A stretch of 12,350 nucleotides of DNA, from the NCBI GenBank assembly GCA_025450155.1, contig JANWIB010000149.1, positions 1-12,350 on the forward strand, given 5' to 3'. Of the stretch, positions 1 to 6,345 are shown piece after piece. The notes below the pieces were generated by a model. It was given only the letters and a program-made list of their open reading frames with translations, had not been told where the DNA came from and searched no databases. The DNA comes from Sphingobacteriaceae bacterium. GTDB taxonomy: Bacteria > Bacteroidota > Bacteroidia > Sphingobacteriales > Sphingobacteriaceae. Position 1 is the first letter of the stretch, and each line of letters begins with the position of its first letter. A program made the position numbers and the translations under genes.

Positions 1-125
1 ATCCAACTAGTTAGTGTAAATAATATAACTATTCAATCCCGATTAATGATTTAGTGATAAATTTAGTAAAGAAAAAGGTAGACTTTGTTTTTTATAATAT
101 ATTTACTTCATCAATCTTAAACTTT

Positions 126-1502
126 ATGGTAAGAAAAATTGCTCATTTAATAATTCCCTTCCTTTTCTTTATTGTTAGTGCAGAAGTTTCTTTCGCCCAA
201 AGTCTTCCGGCCAATATGTTTCGAAAGACTATACCCAACGGATTACAGGTATTGATAATTGAAGACAATAGCGTACCCCTTGCTACGATAGAAATTACTA
301 CTAAAAATGGCTCTTATACTGAATCTCCAGAATACAATGGCTTAAGCCATTTGTATGAACACATGTTTTTTAAGGCCAATAAAGATTATCCCAGCCAGGA
401 AAAATTCTTAGATCGGGTAAATGAACTGGGAATTAATTTTAATGGAACAACATCTGAAGAACGGGTGAATTATTTCTTCACCCTGCCCAAATTTAATTTA
501 ACCGAAGGGTTAAAGTTTATGAATTCAGCCATTCGTTATCCTTTATTCAATGAAGAAGAAATGAAAAAAGAGAATATTGTGGTAGATGGCGAATTCCAAC
601 GGAACGAATCCAGCCCTTATTTTGCTTTATACGATGCCATGAATCGTCATTTATGGGGAGATTTATACAGCCGGAAAAATGTAATTGGTAATCATGATAC
701 CATCCGTAACGCTACTCCGGCTAAAATGAAAGCGATCCAGAACAAATATTACTGGCCCAACAATTCCTTATTATCTATTGCTGGTGACGTAAAACACGAT
801 GAAGTATTTAAGCTGGTAGAACAAATTTATGGCGAATGGCAAACCTCCGGTTTTGATCCCTTTCAAAAATGGCCCATACCTGAATTTAAACCCCTGCAAA
901 AAACAGACTATTTTATTGTTGAATCAGACCTGTCGCGTGTTCCTTTTATTATGATGAAATGGCAGGGCCCTGATACCCGAAACGATGCGAAGGCAACGTA
1001 TGCGGCGGATGTATTTTCTTTTATTATGGATCAGAACTCATCCAAATTAAGCAAAGCATTAGTTGATTCGGGTTTAGCATTGCAGGCCAATATCAGTTAT
1101 TATACGCAGAAGTATGTCGGCCCCATCACGCTGTTTGTGGTACCCAATCCCTCGAAGGTAAAAGAGTGCCTTGCAGAAATGAAAAGACAGGTTTCTTTAA
1201 TGGATACCGACAATTACATTACCGATGAGCAAATTGAAACCGCAAAAAGAAAATTAGAGATTGACCAGATACGGGATAAAGAAATCACCTCAGATTATGT
1301 GCATACGGTATCTTTTTGGTGGGCTGTGGCTTCCATAGATTATCTTAGTTCGTATTTAGAGAATCTCCGTAAAATTAACAGGGTCGATCTGCAACGATAT
1401 ATTCGTACATACATTAAGGATAAGCCTTATTGTGCCGGTTTGCTTATCAATCCTAAGGTAAAAGGGCAATTAAAACCCGAAGAATTTTTTAAAGCAGATT
1501 AA
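126..1502 (+). CDS. Secreted M16 family zinc metallopeptidase, catalytic subunit
   Basis: A zinc-dependent endopeptidase of the M16 (pitrilysin/insulinase-like) family, likely exported to the periplasm. From the ATG at 126 the product is 458 residues. It opens with a Sec signal peptide (MVRKIAHL, then a hydrophobic run ending SFAQ at about residue 25). The inverted zinc motif HLYEH is at residues 75-79. The third zinc ligand, Glu156 in DGEFQRN, lies exactly 76 residues after the second His, the classical HxxEH-X76-E spacing. An open frame runs back to a GTG at 54, but those 24 extra residues would bury the signal peptide, so 126 is preferred. The C-terminal half lacks the Arg/Tyr substrate-binding pair, which the next gene supplies. 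This is the usual arrangement of small bacterial M16 heterodimers. Substrate unknown. The family call is secure; the pairing is inferred. Confidence 0.93.
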   Translation: MVRKIAHLIIPFLFFIVSAEVSFAQSLPANMFRKTIPNGLQVLIIEDNSVPLATIEITTKNGSYTESPEYNGLSHLYEHMFFKANKDYPSQEKFLDRVNELGINFNGTTSEERVNYFFTLPKFNLTEGLKFMNSAIRYPLFNEEEMKKENIVVDGEFQRNESSPYFALYDAMNRHLWGDLYSRKNVIGNHDTIRNATPAKMKAIQNKYYWPNNSLLSIAGDVKHDEVFKLVEQIYGEWQTSGFDPFQKWPIPEFKPLQKTDYFIVESDLSRVPFIMMKWQGPDTRNDAKATYAADVFSFIMDQNSSKLSKALVDSGLALQANISYYTQKYVGPITLFVVPNPSKVKECLAEMKRQVSLMDTDNYITDEQIETAKRKLEIDQIRDKEITSDYVHTVSFWWAVASIDYLSSYLENLRKINRVDLQRYIRTYIKDKPYCAGLLINPKVKGQLKPEEFFKAD

Positions 1503-1521
1503 CTCATAAAGACCAATAATT

Positions 1522-2832
1522 ATGAAACGCGTTTTATTAGTTATAATTTTTTCGTTCATACTGTTAAATGCATTTGCACAAAATATGGCCACCACTTTTG
1601 ATGTTGATGGGATAAAGGTGATTTGGAAACCTACAACCAAAGATATTATCCATATTAATATGTATTACCGGGGCGGGGTATTTAATTACCCGGCCGACAA
1701 AGCGGGAATAGAAAACCTGGCGCTCGCTGCCGCCACAGAATGCGGAACAAAAAAATATCCCAAAGATGCTTTCAAAGACGAGCAAGATGCTTTCGGTATC
1801 GAAATAGGCGGATCTTCCGGCTACGATTATGGAACAATCAGCCTGAATTGCATCTCTAAATATTTTAATGAAGGATGGAATCTTTTTGCTGATGCCATTA
1901 CTCGTCCCGTTTTTGAAGGGAAAGAATTCGGCCTATTGAAAGAGAAAGTGATTTCCTCCGTCAAGCAAAATGAGTCCAACCCGGATGATCGCATCAATCA
2001 ACTCTCTGTGCAACATGCATTTATAGGAACTCCCTACGCAATTAATCCGTTAGGTGAAGAAAAGACCCTGTCGCAACTTCGCGATCAGGATATTAAAAAT
2101 TACTATTATAATCAGTTATTCAATAAAAAACGCATGTTTATAGTGGTGGTAGGTAATCTGTCAAAAGAAGAATTGATCAGTAAGATTAAAGCTTCCTTTT
2201 CCACTATTCCTTCAAAAATATATACTCCGGCTTCTTATAAAATTCCGGTTTTCGCTTCAAATGATGTCGCTTCAGAAGAGCGGAAGCTGGCTACAAACTA
2301 CATAACCGGTGCTTTTTATGCACCCAACATGAATGCCCCCGATTATGTTGCGTATAAATTAGCTATATCTACCCTAGGTGAGCGGTTGTTTAAGGAAATT
2401 AGGACAAAAAGAAATTTATCTTATGCTCCGGCGGCTTATTCAACCAACAGAAAAATGCCTTTTGGCATGGTCTACGTAAGTACTACCAATCCTAAAGCAG
2501 CAGTACAGGTAATGACAGATGAATTGAAAAAAGTAAAAAAAGAAGGATTTACTGAAAATGAATTGCGGGATGCAAAGAGTGGTTTTATTACTAGTAATTA
2601 CATGAAAGAAGAGAGCACCAGTGCTATAGCCGCCAGTTTAGGAAATGCTGAAATAGTAAGTACCTGGAAAATGGTGGAAGAAATGCCCGGTAAAGTTGCA
2701 AAAGTTACCTTGAAAGAAGTGAACGATTCCCTTAAACCTATAAAAGGTATTAAATGGACTTATTTGGGAGATAAAAAACTCATGGACGAAGCGATGAATG
2801 AATTTAATAGCACATTGGGGCCCGGCAAATAA
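1522..2832 (+). CDS. M16 family peptidase-like subunit without zinc motif
   Basis: The non-catalytic partner of the upstream M16 peptidase, 436 residues, starting 19 bases after that gene stops, so almost certainly co-transcribed. A signal peptide is clear (MKRVLLVI, hydrophobic core, AFAQ at residues 17-20), placing it in the same compartment. Where active members carry HxxEH, this protein reads NLALAAATECG (about residues 65-75), with no His pair, so it should not bind catalytic zinc. It keeps the other half of the active site: R294 and Y301 in EIRTKRNLSY, with the seven-residue offset of the substrate-binding Arg/Tyr pair known from pitrilysin and insulin-degrading enzyme. Known two-subunit bacterial M16 enzymes divide the active site this way, so I infer an obligate heterodimer. 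Confidence 0.92.
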   Translation: MKRVLLVIIFSFILLNAFAQNMATTFDVDGIKVIWKPTTKDIIHINMYYRGGVFNYPADKAGIENLALAAATECGTKKYPKDAFKDEQDAFGIEIGGSSGYDYGTISLNCISKYFNEGWNLFADAITRPVFEGKEFGLLKEKVISSVKQNESNPDDRINQLSVQHAFIGTPYAINPLGEEKTLSQLRDQDIKNYYYNQLFNKKRMFIVVVGNLSKEELISKIKASFSTIPSKIYTPASYKIPVFASNDVASEERKLATNYITGAFYAPNMNAPDYVAYKLAISTLGERLFKEIRTKRNLSYAPAAYSTNRKMPFGMVYVSTTNPKAAVQVMTDELKKVKKEGFTENELRDAKSGFITSNYMKEESTSAIAASLGNAEIVSTWKMVEEMPGKVAKVTLKEVNDSLKPIKGIKWTYLGDKKLMDEAMNEFNSTLGPGK

Positions 2833-2848
2833 AAAAATTATATAGAAC

Positions 2849-3484
2849 ATGTTTGGAATTGAAAATTTTTCTGCCTTTATTATTGCAGGTGTTTTGCTGA
2901 ATCTGACTCCTGGGGCTGATACGATGTATATTTTGGGAAGAAGTTTATCGCAAGGTAGAAAAGCAGGTGTTTATTCCGCATTAGGAATTGCTATTGGTTG
3001 TTTTTTTCATGTTTTTTTGGCTGCTTTTGGTTTATCTGTAATTATTTCAAAATCTCAACTTGCATTTGATATAATTAAATATTTAGGAGCAGGCTATTTA
3101 TTTTATCTCGGTTTGAAAATGCTGTTGAACAAAGACAAGTCCGCATTCGAAATATCACAGATGGAAGAAAAGCCAGATTCTAAGAAAATATTTATTTCGG
3201 GCGTAATCACTAATATAATGAACCCCAAGGTTGCATTATTCTTTATTGCATTTTTACCGCAGTTTGTCCAGAAAGGCTGTAGTAATCATTCACTTTCTTT
3301 TCTTTTTCTTGGTTTTACATTCAACTTTACCGGAACAGTTTGGAATTTAATATTAGCAACATTTTCATCTGCATTAAGTAGTAAAATTAGAAGCAATTAC
3401 TCTCTGAGGAAGTGGTTGGATAAATTTACAGGTCTGATTTTCATATTACTGGGGCTTAAACTTGCCTTTACAAAAAGTAAATAG
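2849..3484 (+). CDS. LysE/RhtB family amino acid exporter
   Basis: An inner-membrane exporter of the LysE/RhtB superfamily, 211 residues, the usual length, with about six hydrophobic segments. The N-terminal signature is LTPGADTMYILGRSLSQGR (residues 19-37), a Bacteroidota variant of the PGPNTLLV motif, followed by GVYSALGIAIG. A central NPKVALFFIAFLPQFV segment (about residues 125-140) is also family-typical. Members export amino acids or related metabolites; the substrate cannot be read from sequence. It begins 16 bases after the M16 pair, so it is probably on the same transcript, though no functional link is evident. The DNA is notably AT-rich: bases 3001-3120 contain 31 G or C by hand count, partly because of Phe/Leu/Ile-rich membrane segments. 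Confidence 0.9.
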   Translation: MFGIENFSAFIIAGVLLNLTPGADTMYILGRSLSQGRKAGVYSALGIAIGCFFHVFLAAFGLSVIISKSQLAFDIIKYLGAGYLFYLGLKMLLNKDKSAFEISQMEEKPDSKKIFISGVITNIMNPKVALFFIAFLPQFVQKGCSNHSLSFLFLGFTFNFTGTVWNLILATFSSALSSKIRSNYSLRKWLDKFTGLIFILLGLKLAFTKSK

Positions 3485-3619
3485 AATAGGTATAAGTGGC
3501 TTTTAAAGGTTAAATTAATATTCCTGCCGATTTTTACCAGTAAATTCCGAATTCCAACAATAATTCTCATTTTTTGTTATAAGTGTGATATTATTTTCAC
3601 ACACAATCCTTAATTCATT
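3485..3619. other. Intergenic region upstream of fbaB
   Basis: A 135-base gap after the LysE-type gene. I see no hairpin followed by a T-run, so no intrinsic terminator for the upstream genes is evident. The right half should hold the aldolase promoter. A TTTTTG stretch (3571-3576) and a weak -7-like TATTTTCA (3592-3599) are present, but their spacing is shorter than the usual Bacteroidota layout. The palindrome described separately overlaps this zone. Confidence 0.4.
3583..3602. promoter_or_regulatory. Perfect inverted repeat GTGTGA-N8-TCACAC, candidate operator
   Basis: GTGTGA (3583-3588) and TCACAC (3597-3602) are perfect inverted copies around an 8-base AT-only centre, ending 17 bases before the aldolase start codon. 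The inner half-sites TGTGA/TCACA are those of Crp-family regulators, whose classical spacing is 6 rather than 8 bases. It overlaps the expected promoter, so a bound protein would more likely repress than activate. A short RNA hairpin in the 5' leader is the alternative. Operator function is inference. Confidence 0.4.
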
Positions 3620-4678
3620 ATGAGCTATCAAAAAATTACACAGTTGTTGGGAAAGGATGCTGAAACACTACTCCATCATCAAAGCAAAACGATTTCAAAA
3701 AAACTTCTGCATCTGCCATCCCCTGATTTTATTGATACCAATTTTGCTTTCACTAACCGTAATTCACAAGTTCTAAGAAGTCTTTCTGTCTTATTTCATC
3801 ATGGCAGATTATCAGGAACAGGTTATCTCTCCATCCTCCCAGTAGATCAGGGAATAGAACATACAGCAGGAGCCTCTTTTGCACCCAATCCCATGTATTT
3901 CGACCCGGAAAATATTATCCGTTTAGCGATAGAAGGTGGGTGCAACGCCGTTGCCACAACCTTTGGCAATTTAGCCATGATGTCAAGAAAGTACGCTCAT
4001 AAAATCCCATTTATTGTAAAAGTAAACCATAACGAATTACTTACTTATCCCACTAAATATGATCAAATCATGTTTGGTTCTGTTGAAGAGGCTTGGAATT
4101 TAGGGGCGGTGGCGGTTGGAGCAACTATTTATTTTGGTTCAGAAAATTCAGCCAGACAGATTATTGAGGTGTCCCAAGCCTTTGAACGAGCTCACGAACT
4201 AGGTATGGCCTGTATTTTATGGTGCTATACCCGTAATAATGCTTTTAAGAAAGATGGCGTGAATTATGAAGTAGCGGCCGATGTTACTGGTCAGGCAAAC
4301 CATCTGGGGGTTACCATACAAGCTGATATCATTAAACAAAAACTTCCCGAAAATAATGGCGGATTCACCACTATTAACTTTGCTAAAAGTCATCCTAAAA
4401 TGTATTCGGATTTGACTTCCGATCACCCGATTGACCTTTGCCGGTATCAAGTAGCCAATTGTTATATGGGAAGGGCAGGGTTAATTAATTCCGGAGGAGA
4501 GTCTAAAGGAGAATCAGACCTTTCGGATGCTGTAAAAACAGCGGTGATTAATAAACGTGCTGGTGGAACAGGATTGATTCTGGGCCGCAGAGCTTTTCAG
4601 CGTCCTTTTGAAGAAGGCGTAAAATTACTGAATACAGTTCAGGATGTTTATCTGGCTTCCGAAATAACGGTTGCATAA
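3620..4678 (+). CDS. fbaB: Class I fructose-bisphosphate aldolase, DhnA/FbaB type
   Basis: A cytosolic enzyme that reversibly splits fructose 1,6-bisphosphate into dihydroxyacetone phosphate and glyceraldehyde 3-phosphate through a lysine Schiff base, without a metal. The 352-residue product is close to E. coli FbaB in length and aligns from end to end from memory: QLLGKDAETLL near the N-terminus, GTGYLSILPVDQG (66-78), GAVAVGATIYFGSE (162-175), FKKDGVNY (209-216), LTGQANHL-like VTGQANHLG (222-230) and ANCYMGRAGLINSGG (279-293). The Schiff-base lysine is K239 in ADIIKQK, equivalent to K237 of E. coli FbaB. The gene is followed after 4 bases by the phosphofructokinase gene, so successive glycolytic enzymes are made from one mRNA. 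Start chosen at the only ATG matching the family N-terminus. Confidence 0.96.
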   Translation: MSYQKITQLLGKDAETLLHHQSKTISKKLLHLPSPDFIDTNFAFTNRNSQVLRSLSVLFHHGRLSGTGYLSILPVDQGIEHTAGASFAPNPMYFDPENIIRLAIEGGCNAVATTFGNLAMMSRKYAHKIPFIVKVNHNELLTYPTKYDQIMFGSVEEAWNLGAVAVGATIYFGSENSARQIIEVSQAFERAHELGMACILWCYTRNNAFKKDGVNYEVAADVTGQANHLGVTIQADIIKQKLPENNGGFTTINFAKSHPKMYSDLTSDHPIDLCRYQVANCYMGRAGLINSGGESKGESDLSDAVKTAVINKRAGGTGLILGRRAFQRPFEEGVKLLNTVQDVYLASEITVA

Positions 4679-4682
4679 TTAA

Positions 4683-5639
4683 ATGGAAAAGATAGTAACA
4701 GTTACATTAAGTCCTGCGGTAGATAAAAGTACTCAGGTTGAAAAACTAGTTGCCGAGCAGAAGTTAAAGTGTGTAGAACCAAAATACGAGCCAGGGGGAG
4801 GGGGAATAAATGTTTCACGAGCTTTAAAAAGACTAGGAACCGATTCAATTGCCGTCTTTCCTTCAGGAGGGTGTACCGGGCAATTATTACAAGAGCTTTT
4901 AGAAAAAGAAAAAATTCATCAAAAAGCGGTTGAAATTAAAAATGAGACACGCGAAAATTTTATTGTAGTAGATACTTCCAGTAATCAGCAATACCGTTTT
5001 GGAATGCCCGGCAAAGAAATTTATCTGGAAGAACAACAACAGCTTGCTTCTATTATTCAAAGTCTCTCTCCAAAATGGCTTGTGATGAGTGGCAGCTATC
5101 CTCCGGGAATACATGCTGATTTTTTAACTACCATTACTGATAGTTCAAAAAGAACAGGAGTAAAACTAATTGTGGATACATCTGGCGAAGCTTTACGGCA
5201 GGCTGTAGATAAAGGAGTGTATTTATTGAAGCCGAACTTAGGAGAGCTTAGCAAGTTGGTTGGGGTAGAAACCTTGGATAACGAATCTGTGGAAGATGCC
5301 GCCAAAGAGCTGATACGTAAAGGTAAATGCGAAATTATTATTGTTTCTATGGGGCCTAAGGGAGCTTGCGTAATAACAAAAGATATTACAGAACATATTC
5401 CAGCTCCGGCAGTGAGGAAATTAAGTACGGTAGGTGCCGGCGATAGTATGGTTGCCGGAATAATACATGCGCTTGTTAGTGGACTGAGCGTACAGAACGC
5501 AGCCAGAATGGGTGTTGCCTGTGGCACTGCTGCTACTATGAATCCTGGAACAGAGTTGTTTAAAATGCCTGATGTAGAAAAACTTTATCAGTGGCTCAGT
5601 AAGGATAAGCCTTATAATTCCCCCTTTAAAGATAGATGA
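4683..5639 (+). CDS. pfkB: 6-phosphofructokinase, PfkB (ribokinase) family
   Basis: An ATP-dependent sugar-phosphate kinase of the ribokinase/PfkB fold, 318 residues, most like E. coli phosphofructokinase 2, which phosphorylates fructose 6-phosphate to fructose 1,6-bisphosphate. Visible landmarks are the substrate-side loop EPGGGGINVSRAL (36-48), YRFGMPG (104-110), GSYPPG (137-142), LLKPNLGEL (181-189), VSMGPKGA (221-228) and the catalytic anion hole STVGAGDSM (248-256), with base D254. The related FruK branch uses fructose 1-phosphate, but the E. coli Pfk-2-like motifs and the aldolase gene directly upstream favour fructose 6-phosphate. The 4-base gap to fbaB implies translational coupling. 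A strong hairpin terminator lies about 230 bases downstream. Confidence 0.92.
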   Translation: MEKIVTVTLSPAVDKSTQVEKLVAEQKLKCVEPKYEPGGGGINVSRALKRLGTDSIAVFPSGGCTGQLLQELLEKEKIHQKAVEIKNETRENFIVVDTSSNQQYRFGMPGKEIYLEEQQQLASIIQSLSPKWLVMSGSYPPGIHADFLTTITDSSKRTGVKLIVDTSGEALRQAVDKGVYLLKPNLGELSKLVGVETLDNESVEDAAKELIRKGKCEIIIVSMGPKGACVITKDITEHIPAPAVRKLSTVGAGDSMVAGIIHALVSGLSVQNAARMGVACGTAATMNPGTELFKMPDVEKLYQWLSKDKPYNSPFKDR

Positions 5640-5867
5640 AATAAGAATGGGAATTTTTATTAGAATTTTGCAACCCCATTGTATCGTTCCAAATAATTAC
5701 TTCGTATAGTGAACATGAGAGGCGAAGCTAAATTATCCCAAGTAGGCAATTTTTTTAAATTGAGTATTGGTTTTCTAAAATTTCTCATAAAAGAGATTTC
5801 GAGCTTTTAAGTCAATTAATTCTCTAAAGAACAATCCTCCCCATGAGGCTTTAAAAAATCTATAAAA
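5640..5867. other. Unassigned AT-rich spacer downstream of pfkB
   Basis: About 230 bases between the pfkB stop and the terminator hairpin. It would be the pfkB 3' untranslated region if transcription runs to the hairpin. The only open frame I find that starts with ATG is 31 codons (5715-5810), beginning MRGEAKLSQVG and ending in a hydrophobic, lysine-containing tail. It has no family signature, and nothing marks it as translated. A 4-bp hairpin (CCTC/GAGG near 5837-5848) is too weak to call. No tRNA-like or known RNA fold is recognised. Confidence 0.3.
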
Positions 5868-5896
5868 ATAAAAGAGCGGCATTGCCGCTCTTTTAT
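5868..5896. terminator. Bidirectional intrinsic terminator, 13-bp perfect stem
   Basis: The two arms (5868-5880 and 5884-5896) are exact reverse complements around a 3-base ATT loop. The core is GAGCGGC/GCCGCTC and the outer pairs are A-T, giving a T-run on either strand. It lies between the converging pfkB (+) and small-protein (-) transcripts, the place expected for a shared terminator. Confidence 0.87.
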
Positions 5897-6002
5897 AAAC
5901 CTAAACCTTTAATAAGATGAATACTTATCAAACTATATCCCATTACGGATAAAAATAGTTGGATGTTATATCACTATCTCAGATTTGCTTCCTGAAAAAA
6001 TC
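5897..6002. other. Spacer between terminator and minus-strand small gene
   Basis: Roughly 106 bases, read as the 3' untranslated region of the minus-strand small gene. I see no coding frame longer than a dozen codons, no hairpin and no repeat here. Confidence 0.3.
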
Positions 6003-6197
6003 TTAACCTGAAAAATATAATTCAAGTACTTGTTCGTAATTATCTGTAGATTCAACAGTTACAGGATCTTCCGAATAGGGCAACGGAATCATTACAATAC
6101 GTGTACCCTCAGTAATTGGATCTATAGAAACAATGTTCATCTTATTTAAAGTCATGATACCATCGGTGGTCAGTACTTTAATAAATTTCGTAATCAT
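6003..6197 (-). CDS. Small 64-residue protein, possibly FlbD-like fold
   Basis: A 64-residue acidic, soluble protein beginning MITKFIKVLTTDG and ending EQVLELYFSG, with no signal peptide or membrane segment. Its pattern, a short strand, a polar turn, an I-x-x-I-D-P segment, a strand GTRIVMIPL, then PVTVESTDNYEQVLEL, resembles the small beta-rich FlbD-type proteins and similar short hypothetical proteins widespread in Bacteroidota. Homology is not established and no flagellar genes are present. It is transcribed divergently from guaA across a 148-base gap. No TAnnTTTG element is visible upstream on its strand. I judge it real because the frame starts with ATG, has sensible amino acid composition, is not a shadow of another gene and has the terminator downstream. 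Function unknown. Confidence 0.65.
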   Translation of the reverse strand: MITKFIKVLTTDGIMTLNKMNIVSIDPITEGTRIVMIPLPYSEDPVTVESTDNYEQVLELYFSG

Positions 6198-6334
6198 TTA
6201 AATTTTTGTAGCGGTTTTAACTATTAATCTTTATTTATCATTCTATACGATGTAGTTTTAGTTTTGTTACTATCTCATTTATGAAACATTTTGTAAATAA
6301 TATTAGAAATACGAAGTCTTTCTTCAGGCTTTCT

Positions 6335-6342
6335 TATCTTTG
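6335..6342 (+). promoter_or_regulatory. TATCTTTG, Bacteroidota -7 element of guaA
   Basis: An exact match to TAnnTTTG, whose last base is three bases before the guaA ATG at 6346. With the usual distance from -7 element to start point, transcription would begin at or beside the start codon, giving a leaderless or nearly leaderless mRNA. I see no convincing -33 TTTG at the usual distance; the nearest TTTTG (6289-6293) is too far upstream. Confidence 0.55.
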
Positions 6343-6345
6343 CCC

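Noticed and set aside
98..105. TATATTTA as promoter of the M16 operon
   Set aside because: One mismatch to TAnnTTTG and no TTTG at a proper distance (nearest is 10 bases upstream). In sequence this AT-rich it is likely chance.
54..125. Upstream GTG extension of the first M16 gene
   Set aside because: The extra 24 residues are Lys/Phe/Asn-rich, not family-like, and would place the Sec signal peptide internally. The ATG at 126 gives a clean signal peptide.
5096..5527. 143-codon open frame on the minus strand
   Set aside because: Lies wholly inside pfkB, whose motifs are complete. The antisense product has no recognisable motif and is a Pro/Ser/Thr-rich shadow.
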